Shown here: positions 12,547-25,305 of the stretch, piece by piece
How the letters are laid out: each line of letters opens with the position of its first letter
Numbering within the stretch: position 1 is the first letter of the stretch
Assembly (NCBI GenBank): GCA_001986395.2
Contig: MQVO02000014.1
Span: 310,001-374,000 of the forward strand
Length of the DNA stretch: 64,000 nucleotides
Direction of reading: 5' to 3'
Source of the DNA: Irpex lacteus
Taxonomy: Eukaryota > Basidiomycota > Agaricomycetes > Polyporales > Irpicaceae
Translations under genes and position numbers: made by a program
The notes under the pieces: model-generated
The model's database searches: none
What the model was told of the DNA's origin: nothing
What the model saw: the letters and a program-made list of their open reading frames with translations, nothing else

Positions 12547-13056
12547 AGCATGTGCGGGTGTCTTCTTGTCGTATATACGAGCAGCTTTCCTATTCAGTCT
12601 CATGCTATTGTAGTCATTGTCTAGTTGGACGCATCCGGATATCTGTTTGGTCAACTATGGAATTTAACTTACTAGCATCTATAACAATTAGCACTGCTAC
12701 TTTCGGGCAGTACTTACTACGGTGTCATTGTTTGCTTGATGGGCAGCAGCGGCGTGATGGGGTCAACATGGTGTAAGTGTTTTGCTAATGTCTGATAGGT
12801 GTTTGATGATGAGAGCATGCTGCTGGATAGACAGAGTTCCGAAGGCGAGCCAACCGAGGTGACGGTGGCGGAGTATAGAGGGCAGCAGTGTCCCACAACA
12901 GCCGCCTGTTTCATCACTTCATTGAGTGCCATCTTCGTTTGCGTCCACCCGTACTGGACTCCAGTCCTTTCCTTTCTCTTTACGACCACCACGTCGCTGG
13001 CCGTGGCTAACCAGGTCTTCCGTCTCATCTAGTCTCTGCTCTCTATCTAATATCTT
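12547..13056. other. Intergenic region of 0.5 kb
   Basis: This is the 3' flank of the zinc-finger gene and the promoter of the following gene. The short open frames at 12799-13032 look non-coding. I see no RNA gene. Confidence 0.4.
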
Positions 13057-16000
13057 ATGATGTCTGGAAACTTTGAACCTTTTGCCGGTGAGCTCATTGA
13101 AGTCTGGCGTACATACAGAGCGCTGAGCCCCAACGGATTGTCAATGCAGGACCTACCTATATAACCTCTCGCTCGGCGGACGTAATACTGTCGGATGTGC
13201 GACCTATCAAGCTCAAGCTAGAAGCCTTGCGCTCTATGAATGTTCTTCTCGATGAATTCCTCTACAATGTACTGAACGCCGCAAACTCTCTTTCCACGGA
13301 CAAGCTCAAGACCGGGTTACACAAAGTGCTGCCCTCTAATCTAGGGAACGACTCGATATTGGAGGCGGAATTGGAGTTGAAGGCGTACTGGGAGAGGAAT
13401 ACACCTCATGCCCCGGCGAACCAGGAGTTTGACTTGCAGTGGTCGTTCGAGGTACGCGCTCACAGTATTGCATTGTCATTCTTGCTGTGACACTCTTGTA
13501 GCTTTTAAGGCTTAAATGCGAAGCATACTCTACTATGAATGATACCGACGAGGATCCGGAGGTCGAGAAGAGGCTGAACGAGAGAATGATCAATGCTGGT
13601 GGGACTGCGCCTCCTCATACAAGTTTGATGGCACCGGCTGCACTGTACTTGACTGCAATCCTTGAGTATGTATCCAACTGCATATTGTTTGTTTTCTAAT
13701 TAACAAAGCGCGTGTTACAGACATGTATGCCAGTGCGTTTTCCGGCAATCGTGTGGCGCACCAAACTTCTACTCACGACTATCCTCTAACTAGACATATA
13801 CTTTCTAATGTCAGTCGCGTCGCAGCACGCGACAGCAGTCGTACGCTAGCCACAGTGAACGATCTCTTCATTGCACTGTGCGAAGATCCCTCGATATACC
13901 CCACATTCAAGACGATGAAGGGTACGTTCATCCCTGGGACAATGTAGCTTCTAGCGTCAGTCTCTAATTAGCTATGCTTTAGTCTACCAGCAGATTGAAT
14001 CGCTTTCGAAGGCTCCGAGACGACACAAGTCAATGTCTAAATCGAGCAACAAGAGTATCGACAGGTCGCGTGCAGCGTCGCCGAATATCGACGTGACAAT
14101 CCGAGATATAGTGTCGCCACAGCGAACGCGTGTTTCGTCGGAGAGCGTCAGCAATGCTGCGGCCGCCGTTTTGGCCTCATTAGGAAGTAGTCGGACATCA
14201 CAGGACAAGTCGAGGATGAAGTTATTTGGCGGGAGATCATCGGGTGATCAAGATCGCTCAGAAACGCCCAGGAGCTTCGATGAAGAAGGAAGAGGCGGGA
14301 GCTTTGAATTGATGGTATGTGCCATCGCAACAACTGCCAGCGGTATTTTTCATTCCTTTGACTTTCTCCTCCAGGACGAGGAGGCCCAGCGGGAGTTCAA
14401 CGAGCTCATGCGGTCTAGCACGACCATGAAGGTCTCGCTGACACCTGACAGGCTGAAGAGCATGGAGGTGCGTGTCCGGATTGATATCGCGCGTTGCCGT
14501 ATGGTTTTGATATCAATATTTCCAGGTGTACAAGCAAGAGAAGAGGCGGAGAGCTCCCGGACAAGAGTCGGAGAATGACCCAGTCATTGCTATTAGTGGT
14601 GGCGGCGAAGTTAGACGTGCAGTTAGTGCTCGACGTGCCCAAGCGCGGTTGGTGGACGCTATCACCGAGGACGACGAACCTTCTCCCATCAAGGCACACC
14701 CTTCTAGTCCATCCCAGCCTGCTAGTACCGTCCCACGGGTACGACAAAAGAGCTTGACCGCTGCTGCAACACCTGCTTCCTCTCCCTCTGAAGCTCCTCC
14801 TCTTCCTCGCTCGCGCTCCGCCACTGTCTCGAATCCTCAGGTCCAGAAGAAGCGGTCTATTGGACAGATCAGGCCAGGCATCCCGCAAGTTCCTTCGACC
14901 ATTCTCATCCCTTCACGGGAGAACTCTGTCACGTCCACCCCTTCTGCTCCGCCAATGCAAAATGGGATGAAGAATGGGCGACCGCCGCGAACACGTAAGA
15001 TAGGGCGTCACAGAGAGTCGATGGACTTGGACGAGATAATGGCAGGGGCCGATGATGAACTAGGCGCGTTATCCCCGCCTCCTCGTACCCCCCGCACACC
15101 CTCCTCCAAACGCGATCCCAGCAAGCCCTACATATCGAAGTCAGCCAGGGACCTCATTGACTTCCTTGAAGAGGGTCCTCCGGAGGAGCTGAGCCCACCA
15201 CCAATCATCAATGCCAACCCGAGTATGATCTCACTGGAGTCTTCCAGGAGCAAATCTGGTCGTTTACAACGCATGATGTCTAAATTGTCTCTGGGTGGCT
15301 CTAGTGAGAAACTGAATGGTTCGTCTGACACGCGCCGCTCGCCCAGCATGAATGGCAATGCTCCCTCTTCGTACTCCCAATCCTCGATCTCATCGCGCAA
15401 CGGCAGGCAGATGCCAAACGTCGTCGTCGCGACTCCGCCCCCTCCTCCCAGCTCGTTCTCACCTCCGCCCGTGGCCTCTTACCCCTCACCGCCTGCGCAA
15501 TATACATCACCGGCATCTGCAACAACTTCTCCAACGTTCTCACCAAGCGGTTCCATCTCTAGCGCCTTTCCACATCAAGAGCTCGCACCTTCCCTCGGAC
15601 GCAGTACACCTAACGAGTTTAATGTCCCCGAAAAGGTGCGCCCTCCAGGCCGACGAACTTCAATTATACGCAAAGCCGTGCCGTCGCTCGAACCTCCCAC
15701 CGATCGTGCACAGGACCGCCGAGACTCGCCCTCTCCCTCGCCTTCGTCGAATGTCCAAACCATAACCGTTCCTCCCGTAGAGAAATCCCGTGCGAAGTCA
15801 TCTTCGCCACTTGATGAGTTCCCACCTGTACCAACAGCCGTGAACATCCCGCCACAGGCGCGCCAGCGCAATGACACCATGTCGGGCAAGTCGGATATGA
15901 GCATTGGTGCGGTCATCTGGGCGGAGTCGTCTTCTACGAAGAGTCCCCTGGGCAGCCCGGTGGGTACTGCGTCCCCGAGCCCTAGCTCGTCGTTGCGGAG

Positions 16001-16568
16001 GCCCTCAAAGCAGACGTCACTCAGATCTGTTGGGTCGCCGAGCACGCCTACTTCGCATGTTAATGGTGTGAATGGTGTTCACCATCACCATCAGTTGCGT
16101 CAGGCTTCTCCATCACCTGAACCCGCACCATCATCTGAGCTTCAGTCAGAGGTGGAAGAGGTGATCCAGATCCAAACCCATTCTGTGGAGCCCTCCGCCA
16201 CTACAGCTGTATCAGCCGCTCCTCAAACTGAGGTTGTCAGTAAGGAGGAACCAAACCTTATAACGGCTGTTCAGTCACCTCCTGCATTGACAATTGACGC
16301 TGCGCAGGACATGCGGAAGATGCTCTCGTCGGCGAGCTCTGCAGATGAATGCCGTCTTCTGGTGGACATGTTCCTCGTCAGGAGTGGGTATCCCGTCTTG
16401 ACAGGACCCTTCGAAGAGACCGTCGCCTCGGAGGCCGAATTATCGAAAGCCGGGGAGGATCTCTCGAAGAAAGCTGCTGAGAACGCTGAGATGGAGCGCT
16501 CTCTCATCATGCACTATCTTGGAGGGTTTGATGACGCCTCGGACGAGTCGCCTGTGGTCTCTGCGTAA
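13057..16568 (+). CDS. Large Ser/Pro-rich protein with histone-fold-like N-terminal domain
   Basis: There are eight exons: 13057-13087, 13150-13451, 13502-13665, 13721-13732, 13794-13921, 13983-14314, 14375-14467 and 14526-16568. They sum to 1,035 codons. The N-terminal 200 residues are well-ordered. They include ADVILSDVRPIKLKLEALRS, a charged middle part, and LMAPAALYLTAILE + HVCQHILSNVSRVAARDSSR. The last pair resembles an H2A-type histone fold (compare YLAAVLEYL..AARDN), so dimerisation with another histone-fold protein is inferred. The remainder is a long disordered Ser/Pro/Arg region with many SP and RxxS sites, ending in a short helical module (DECRLLVDMFLVRSGYP). The fourth exon has only 12 nt. 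The family is, as far as I recall, common in Agaricomycetes and lacks an assigned function. Confidence 0.8.
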
Positions 16569-17303
16569 ATGACTAGTATCCCGACTACTGGTGTCGTTTT
16601 TGCTGCTCTCTCATATGTTGTATTTATCTCTCTCACTCTCGTGTCTCTCCTTCACTGCTAATCGCTCCTTTAGACCCACCCCTTTCTTTCGTCTTCCCAT
16701 GCTCTTGGTGTTACCCCGGCATCCGCTCTATTTCATGATACCTTACGCTCCCTTCATTCAGACGTTCATCTTACTCGTTGTTTATCCGTATCTACCTCGC
16801 CTTATGTCGATCTATCCCAATTCTCAGACACTCCCTCTCTCCTTCTCTATCCCCTCTATCTTTGTTATTCTCTTTTGTTCTCATTCTTGCTCGGTCTATG
16901 TGTCATAGTCAACCACTTGGTTTTTCTGCTTTACTTTTATTTTTCTATGCCGGATGGAGGTTACCCACATAACGCATATATCATAGGCATCACAATCAAT
17001 GACCGTGTTGTTGTCTGGCGATTATTACCGCTCATTCGTTTGGGGCTAGCGACCCCTTTTTCTGCTGAGTTATCTATTTCGTGTATATGGTACAGGTTCT
17101 GTTTGAGAACGCACCTGCCCTGTCAGGTTGCAGGATGTGTTCTCCCGTAGAGCAATGATCGTACACGGGGGATGACATACTTATATTACTACCAAATGCA
17201 GCCGATCGTTCAAGCTGTAGCACGAATCAGTCTCTCCGCTGCCAGTGATCTCGAGATCAAGGTGTAGTTAGTCTTGTCGGGGTACCTATTATTGCGCTCA
17301 TGA
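16569..17303. other. Convergent intergenic region
   Basis: The first 350 bases are strongly C/T-rich and look like the 3' UTR of the preceding gene. The rest is the 3' flank of the minus-strand P450. I see no gene. Confidence 0.4.
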
Positions 17304-19390
17304 CTATTGCCAGTTATCATTGACGTGAACTGACGGTACGTACGACAGGAGACCAGAGGTCATTTGTACAGCAGTATCCAGCTGTTTCCCGTTTTCGTCC
17401 TTAGCAGGGACGATGTCGAATACGTGAAGCACCGATGCGATTATCATGAAGGCGTTGTCCTTAGCCAGATGCCTACCTGGACACACCCTGGCATCGATGA
17501 CGTTTGAGTGCATTGGCTGTTTCACGGGGCAGTCGAACACATACCTTCGTCCAAACCCGAAGGCCAGCGTGTTTGGGTCGCGGACTTCAGTGTTTATGGC
17601 GCCGTCTTTCATGAACCGATCAGGGTTGAACCGGTCTGGCTCTGGATAGTCTTGAGGGTTGCGAAGGATGTGCCTACATATAACGAGATCTAGTAAGCGG
17701 AGGCCATACATTATATCGCGACCGTAATCACCAGATATTCTATGGCATTAGGTAAACAGTAAGCATCTCCTTCGTATATTATAGGGATAAGTTGAAGGAT
17801 ACTACGTACGGCGAGAATGGTAGTTCCTGCGGGAATGAAGTATTCCTTGTAGTATTCATCAGCGGTGACGCGGTGAGGAATGCTGATCGGGACGACGGGC
17901 AGCCATCTCGCGCATTCCATGAAGATAGCTCGGATATATGGCAAAAAATCATAATCGTCGTATGTCGGTAGTCTATCAGGACCAACGACGAGATCGAGCT
18001 CTTCCTTGGCCTTCTGCTGTACTTCCGGGTGCATTGCCATGCAGCAGAAAAATGTCTGGAGGATAGAATAGGTCTGTACACTCAGGATTGAGGTCAGCGC
18101 TATGGGTCTGCCTCAGTAATTGGATATCGCTCACGGTATCCGCACCCCCTAGTATGTGAATAGCGAAGTCAGAACACTTGCTGTCATCGGACAGTTTTCA
18201 TACCATACCTCCGTAAGCAATAGCAGAGGCATTCTTTGCGTTCTGTTCCTCCTCCTCCCGTTTCACTGCATCTAGTTCATTGGCGATCTTCGAGATCAAA
18301 CTTTGAGTCATTGACGGTATAGGAGTCTACAGACCAGATAGTCACTTTCTGTATGGTTTGTGGCACTACAATATGTAGTCCTTCTGCGAGAGTACTCACT
18401 GTGGTTTGGAGCTGCCGCCTGACCTCGTTGAAAGGTTTGTTCACCATCTCCTCAACGGCTGGTCGCCATCGCGCCGCGAATTTGGCTGCCTCCGCTCCAG
18501 GTACCCATGCAGGAACGTATTTCAGGATGGGCATGTAGTTGACCCAATATTTCCCTTCTAGCTGGCTAGAAGCGAATACATGCAGCGATTCCACGGCCAG
18601 TTGGACATACTTATCCTCCATGCTCTCGATCTGAACACCGTAAACGATATCCATTATAATGGTGGCGAGGGTCCTGAAGCATGATGTTGAGAATACCGTA
18701 ATGGCTGAGCTCAGGAATATGCTTTCGGAGAGGTTAGACTTACAGACGAACATGGACTGGATCGAGCGGCTTCCCTGCTGGTTGCTCGAGGCAGCGGCGC
18801 AAGAACGCATGGACTTCCTTCCTTTGCTTATCACGATAATGAGGAACGACCGCTTGATTGAAGTGTTGATGGAACATCCGGCGGACACTACGCCAACGAG
18901 GTCCGTAACGCATATTGCCCATCGCAAAGCCCCAACCTGTTCTGGTAATGAAAATATCAGGGAGTGAAAGGATGCCGTGAAATATGTACTCACAAGTCAA
19001 GAATAGCCATGGGCGGTCTGTCGGAAGTAGTCGAGGTCCTCTTCTCCATGAGGTCCTGCGCGATCTCGGCCGAGGAAACCAGGAGCATTGGAGTATCAAG
19101 GATTTGGTAGAAGATAATATCGCCTATCAGCAATAGTGATGAGTATTGAAACATTAGGGAACAGAGCGGAAGCTCAACTCACCATACTTGTGCGCCCATT
19201 CGCGGTACGCAGTCCACGGCCGCTCGCAGGTTGGAAGATCAAGCAAACAGCCCACAATCGGCCATCCACGGGGTCCTGGAGGCAGATGGTGACCATGAAT
19301 TCTGGCCCTCCACTTGCGCCTAAGATCCACGTATATGCCTGCAACTACGATGGCAGTAATGATTAGTGCGGGTTGAGACAACACAAACAT
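17304..19390 (-). CDS. Cytochrome P450 monooxygenase (basidiomycete OrdA-like)
   Basis: Read on the minus strand, ten exons make a 508-residue P450: 19390-19183, 19123-18994, 18941-18744, 18673-18400, 18326-18209, 18148-18135, 18073-17810, 17739-17732, 17673-17545 and 17487-17304. The landmarks in order are an N-terminal membrane anchor (MFVLSQPALIITAIVVAGIY), a proline hinge (PPGPRGWPIVG), the C-helix WRSVRR, the I-helix GGGADTT, the K-helix ExxR as ECAR, the PERF-like FNPDRF, and the heme loop FGFGRR-VCPGRHLA with the Cys ligand. The length is normal and no stop interrupts it. Two exons are only 14 and 8 nt, and both are required for the I-helix and the beta strand before PERF. It is an ER-bound oxygenase needing a P450 reductase; the substrate cannot be told. 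It is the only minus-strand gene in the left 29 kb. Confidence 0.93.
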
Positions 19391-20762
19391 CGCAGATGAG
19401 AATATAGTTATGAGAAGGGCACCTCGTTTTCATAACAACGGTGTATTTGTAGCTTCGAGGCTTACGACACCACCACCCCTTGAAGCTTGAAGGTCGCGGC
19501 ATTCCAACGGTACCCACTCACAAGCATGTCACTCTGTGAGAGAATTGTGTGTCATCAGGTAGAGGATTGGCGTAAAGGATTCGTAGCAAACGTTGATTTT
19601 CGTGAACTTAGACCACCTGCAAGCGTCCTGAATATTAGGTGACCATGACGTATCATACTGGATAGTACTAGCAGTATGTACTTACTGAATGAGTATCTGG
19701 ACCAAATAAGTTACGACATCATGAATCGGTTTCTGCGTTTGCATGTGGAGCTGTAAGCAAGCAATATTGGGATACCGTAACTGCCGGAGCTTGAGTGGAG
19801 TACTTAAGTATGTAACTTGAAGGACGTGTGAGAGGAGGAGACATCTATATTGAAGTTGATTGGGATGGTACCGATTTCGCCACGATCATATTTACTTAGA
19901 AGACCTGGTGACGACGCCGTCATCAGTTCTGTGCATATACAGTAACTCGTGATCGACAGCGTCAGAGGGGACTTTCGTAAGTGGGTATAGGTGCTTGAGG
20001 GCACCTACGGCGACCGTGACGAAGATGGACTCGGAGGTTGGGCGCTCGTTCTGCCCCCTTTTTGCCGAGAACTGCCTCTTTCGGATACGCGTTCGTTCGC
20101 CGTGACGGTCATCACCTTACGTTTGTCGTCTTTTCATCTGCAAATCCCAGTTCAACCATTTACGAAACTTGAATGCTGATGACTATGGAACTAGAAGTCA
20201 TTTCGCGTATACTTGGAACAGGTATCAGAAAAGGAGACAAGCGAGTAAGAGTCGTGTCGTCATGAGGGCCCGGGAGCTCAAGGTGCAGAGCATTCAGAGG
20301 AGGCTTCAAGAAACTCAAGTGGCATTAAAACATCGAAACGGAAGTCAAAGAAGCCTGACAATCTACTTTACAGCAAGAGCATAACATAGAACATACACGA
20401 GACTGTTCAGATATGAGGTAAGGGAACCCCGTCTGCTTCCACCAAATCTTATGAAGTCCGCAGTACGCCACTTCAACCGCAGGCCTGTCTCTGCTCATCG
20501 AGTTTCCTTCATCTCCCACTTTGCACCAGGATCTTCTGCATTGGGAATGCATGGAGGCGAAGAGAAGACCTCTCGCAGTCGAATCCTGATCGATAGCTTG
20601 GCCTCGCAGTTTACATGTACGTTACTCTTGCAAAACAGGCATCTCACTTATCCGGTTTGAACGTGAGGAGTGCTATTAAATCAAGCGCAGCTGTGAGCTC
20701 TGTCCAGTTCCTTCAGTGCTCGTCCTCTCCAACCCCTCGCATCTCCCTACCAGAACACAATC
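19391..20762. other. Divergent promoter region between P450 and first SET gene
   Basis: This is 1.37 kb with no supportable gene. It must hold the promoters of both divergent genes. Short frames such as 19804-20004 and 20169-20384 show no coding signal. Confidence 0.4.
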
Positions 20763-22217
20763 ATGGGTGCTGACGCTGGCTTCGACATGGTGCCTTGTCT
20801 TTCACGAGGAGGGAAGGACAAGGAAGACTGGGATCGATTCATCCAATCTATCAAGGAGTACTACAAAGGCGACCCCCAGGTCGAGGTTAGGCCGAACTAC
20901 ATCGAATTTGTAGCCGGGGAACATCCTAGGCTGCCTTTCGAGGGCCACAAGCTTCTAAGGTTCAGCTCTAAGATTACGGGGAGCACCGCGAGCAGCACGA
21001 ACGTGGAAAGCTACCTCAATGTGGTTACGCGGATGGCGGTGCGCAGCTTTGGCTCTCGTGTTCAGCGTTGGAACGAGCTTGTCGACAAGTTCGGTCATTA
21101 TGGCTGGAATGAGGTCAATGCTTCATTGCGTTCTTATGAACATGTTCGTCAAGATTTTATATAGCTTGTACACCTTGATACTGATGTTATTCGATCTCTT
21201 CATTTATAGCCAGATGAGCCCGAGTCTCATCCAGCTCGCACCGGTACAAACCATATCGGAGAGCTCGATAATGCACTTTTCGAAATACGAGACATCCCTG
21301 GCAAGGGAAGGGGCCTTGTGGCTCGTTTCGATATTGCCGAAGGTACCCGCATTCTCTGCGAGAAGCCACTATTCATAGTCGAATCTACGGCACCCGAGAG
21401 ACTGCAGCTCATTATCGCGGCAAAGCTGAAGGCCCTGTCCAAAGAGGACCAACGACAGTTCCTCTCCCTTCACAACAACTTCCCTGGTCGGTTCGCTCTC
21501 GTCGGCATCGTCAGAACAAACGGACTGCCCTGCGGGTGCGGTGCGTCCAACGGTGGTGTATATTCGACGATATCCTTCATCAATCACAGTTGTCTGCCAA
21601 ACACCCACAACAACTGGAACCCTGATGCAGAGCACGAGACCATCCACGCCGTCCGACCCATCCCGGCTGGCGAGGAGATCACGATCGCATACGATTCTTT
21701 CCTCCCGTTCACTGCTCGTCAGACTCATCTGAAGAAGTCCTTCGGATTCGACTGCGAGTGCCGTCTGTGCTCCCTGAGCGCTGCTGAACGGCGAGCCAGC
21801 GATAATCGACGCCTGCAGATCAAGTCTCTCGACGAAGCTATCGGGGACCCGCTGCGTATGGCCCTCAGACCTGAAGACGGTTTGAGAGACTGTTACTCGA
21901 TGCTCCGAATCTTGAGAGAGGAGTTTGACGGGCACATTGGAACACTGGGGGGCAGACTCTACTATGATGCTTTCCAGATCTGCATCTCCCATGGTGACGA
22001 GGCTCGAGCGGGCGTCCTTGCGGAGCGAGCGTACATACTCAGAAGGGGCTGTGAAGGTGAGGACAGCTGTGTGACTCAGAGGTTGAAGTCTCTGTCGTTG
22101 AACCCAGCGAAGCACGAAAGCTTCGCAAAGCTTTCTAGGAAGTGGAAGTTGAAGAAGTCGCTGGTACCGAAGGGTCTTGACACCGCACAGATGGAGAAGT
22201 GGTTGTTTAGACTGTAA
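20763..22217 (+). CDS. SET-domain protein, tandem copy A
   Basis: There are two exons, 20763-21143 and 21210-22217, encoding 462 residues. The N-terminal 127 residues (FEGHKLLRFSSKI, VESY, RSFGSRVQRWNE) are shared by the three neighbouring copies; I do not recognise this region. The second exon carries the SET core. It has an opening GKGRGLVAR, the SAM-binding FINHSCLPNTHN, EEITIAYDSFLP and the Cys-rich post-SET FDCECRLC. This arrangement is typical of protein lysine methyltransferase-like SET proteins expanded in mushrooms, with the substrate unknown. The intron (21144-21209) begins gttcgt, an uncommon donor also used by copies B and C. The catalytic motifs look intact. Confidence 0.88.
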
Positions 22218-23029
22218 GGACCTTGGCTCGCGTTAAGTAGTAGTACATGACCCTGCGCCTGACAAGTGATCAATGTTCTGGTATTACTGAGAAGTGTATA
22301 AACGTCCTTGAATTTTGACACATCGACGCTATACAAACGACGAATACAGACAGAGTTATCATGCCTTGCGCATGCGTAGGGTTTAGTCGATCAATCACAT
22401 GTGCATCTGAGATCTGATATCCATATTCCATCTTTCTCCTTCGTACTACGACTTGGCATAAACACGGCAAGGTTCAACATCTTATAAAGAGACGAATGCT
22501 AACCAGTTCAGAAGCCAAAGGTTGTTATGCATAACGGGATTAAACGAGGCAATGATGCGAAACTCGCGGGGCCAAATAAGTACTTGTCGTCACGAGATGG
22601 ACATGAGACCAGCGAGGAAGGGATGACAAACATTCCAACTCTTACTGTGCCGCAGAGTAGCCTGGGAGAGCAACAGCAACGGAAGGCCCGTATTTCTCCA
22701 TTTCATAAGGCAAGGGAATCCGCCTTTGTTCAGTCTCAAGTGACGATAGTTTCCGTACGCCTTCTCTCTTCTTCTAGCTTCATCTAACTCTATGTCTCGC
22801 CCAGACTCCCACGCCTGAGTTCTTGAGAACGGCGTGGAAGTCTGGAGGCGAGAAGAAGACCACTTAGAGTTCATCGATAGGCTGCGGTTACACAATCAAA
22901 GCAGGTGTATGCAATTGCAACGTTTTGAACGTTAACCTTGAGCCATGCGCAACTACCACTTAGTTCGTCCATCTCATTCGCCTGCTCTTCCTCCTTCCCC
23001 GCCCCTTGTTTCTCTACCAGATTGCATTC
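22218..23029. other. Intergenic spacer A-B
   Basis: This is 0.8 kb of spacer homologous in blocks to the B-C spacer. It holds the copy A terminator region and copy B promoter. There is no separate gene. Confidence 0.5.
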
Positions 23030-24472
23030 ATGGATGTCGCTGCTGGCTTCGACATGATTCCTCGCCTTGCGCGAGGAGGCGTGGATGAGCACAGCTGGGA
23101 CCTCTTTATCGAATGCGTCAAAGAGCATTACAAAGAGGACCCGCAGGTTGTGGTCAACTCGAACTATATCGAATTCAACGCGGGAGAGCACCCTAAGCTG
23201 CCTTTCGAGGGCCACAAATTTTTGAGGTTTAGCTCAAAGATTTCGGGCCCAACAGCAGCCGCCACAAATGTGGAAAGCTACATCGATACGATTGCGTGTA
23301 TGGCGCAACGGAGCTTTGGCTCTCGTGTTCAGTGTTGGAACGAGAGTCTCGATCAACATGGCCACTACGGCTGGGATCAAGTTCATGAGTCAACTAGGTC
23401 CTACAACGAGGTTCGTCTAGATCCGATATGTTCATGAAATTTGGTCTTGATCGTATCCGATGCTCATTTTCAGCCAGACGAACTCGAAATCCGCCCCCTC
23501 ACCGACCATGCGGTAGAGCTCGACACTCCACTCTTCGAAGTACGAGATATCCCTGGCAAGGGAAGGGGCCTCGTTGCTCGTTCTAATATTGCTGAAGGAA
23601 CTCGCATTATTTGCGAAAAGCCGCTCTTCACGGTCGAATCTATGGCACCCGAACTACTGCAGCTCATCGTGGCGGCAAAGCTGAAGACCCTGCCCGGGGA
23701 GAGCCAGCGACAGTTCCTTTCCCTGCACAACAACCATCCTGGGCGATTCGCTCTCGCCGGCATCGTTAGAACAAACGCGCTACCATGCGGGCCCGGCTCG
23801 TCCATGGGTGGCATATACCCGACGATATGCCTCATCAACCACAGCTGCCTGCCGAACACACACAACAGCTGGAACACCGACGCAGAGCACGAAACTATCC
23901 ATGCCATTCGACCTATTCAAGCCGGCGAAGAGATCACGATAGCATACGATAATTTTCTTCCGTATAATGCGCGCCGGGAGCATCTGAAGAAGGCCTTCGG
24001 CTTTGACTGCAAGTGCCGTATGTGCTCCCTGGGCGTGGCTGAGCGCAAGGCCAGCGACAGCCGACGCATGCAGATCAAGTCTCTCGACGAGGCCATCGGG
24101 AATCCGCTGCGCGTAGCTTTCAGACCTGAGGAATGTCTCAGAGACTGTTACGCGTTGCTCCAAATACTGAGGGAGGAGTTTGACGGACACATTGGGTCAC
24201 TTGGGGGCAGACTCTACTATGACGCTTTCCAGATCTGCATCTCGCACGGAGACGAGGCTCGGGGAAGCGTGCTTGCGGAGCGAGCGTATATACTGAGAAG
24301 GATCTGCGAAGGCGATGATAGCTTTGATACTCAGAGCTTGAAGTCGCTATCGACGGACCCAGCAAAGCACGCAAGCTTCGCGATGCTCTCTAGGCGGTGG
24401 AAGTTGAGGAAGTCACAGGTACCGAAGGGTCTTGACACGGAGCAGCTTGAGAAGTGGTTGTTTAGACTGTAA
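23030..24472 (+). CDS. SET-domain protein, tandem copy B
   Basis: Exons are 23030-23410 and 23474-24472, encoding 459 residues. ATG 23030 was chosen because it aligns with copy C and is preceded by no other in-frame ATG in homologous sequence. Exon 1 ends QVHESTRSYNE and exon 2 starts PDELEIRPLTDHAVEL; these boundary sequences are the parents of the repeat in copy C. The SET core is intact: GKGRGLVAR, LINHSCLPNTHNSWN, EEITIAYDNFLPY and a post-SET FDCKCRMC. The intron is 63 nt with donor gttcgt. The function is as for copy A: a predicted SAM-dependent lysine methyltransferase of unknown target. Confidence 0.88.
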
Positions 24473-25305
24473 GGACCTCGACTCGCATTAGTACATGAAT
24501 CTGCATTTGACAAGTGATCAATGCTTTTGTATCGTTGAGAAGTAAACAAACCTCTGCCAGCTTGGTAGTCGATCAATCACATAAATATGCGTGAGATCTG
24601 AGATCTGAGATACGTGGTCCTCCGAAAACTTTCCTTCTCCTTCGTACTACGACTTGAAATAAACATTGTGAGGTTCAACATCTTGTAAAGATTCGACCGC
24701 TAACAAATTCAGAAGCCAGAAGTTGCTATGTGTAACTGGATTTACTGGAGACAAGGATGCAAGATTCGTAGAGGTACTCACCGGTACCGTCGTGACGGGA
24801 TGAGGCCCCTTGAAGAGACCACTGGCACCGAGGACTCGGAAGCTGGAAGGATCGTATGTATCCTCACTGGTACTGTGACGCAGACTAGTCTAGGAGAACA
24901 ACAGCAAGGGAAGGCCCGTATTTTTTTAATCTCATAAGCTCTAAGAAGGACGCACACAATAACACTCCCCACCTATTGTGAGGGTAGGGGAATTCGTCTT
25001 CGTTCAGTCTCAAGCGACGATAATTTCGGTACGTCTTCTCTCTTCTTCTAGCTTTGTTCAACTCTATGTTTCTCCCTGACTCTCACGGCAGAGTTCTCGA
25101 GGACAGCGTAGAAGTCTAGAGGCGAGAAGAAGGCCACTTACAGTTCATCGATAGGCTGCGGTTACACATTCAAAGCGGGCGTACGCAAGTTGCAAGGTTT
25201 TGAACCTTGAGCCATGCGCAACTACTACTTGGTGTGAGACTCGTCCCTCTCCTTTGCCTGCTCTTCCTTCTTTCCCGTCACTTGTTTCTCTACTAGATTG
25301 CGTTC
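24473..25305. other. Intergenic spacer B-C
   Basis: This is 0.83 kb of spacer, block-homologous to the A-B spacer. No gene was seen. Confidence 0.5.

Noticed and set aside
15575..16045. 156-codon minus-strand frame inside the histone-fold-like gene
   Set aside because: It lies within the long Ser/Pro-rich plus-strand exon and has composition expected of its complement.
21369..22115. 248-codon open frame on the minus strand within SET copy A (and similar ones in copies B and C)
   Set aside because: It is antisense to the conserved SET exon, has no motif of its own, and similar shadows appear in all three copies because the coding strand is G/C-rich at third positions.
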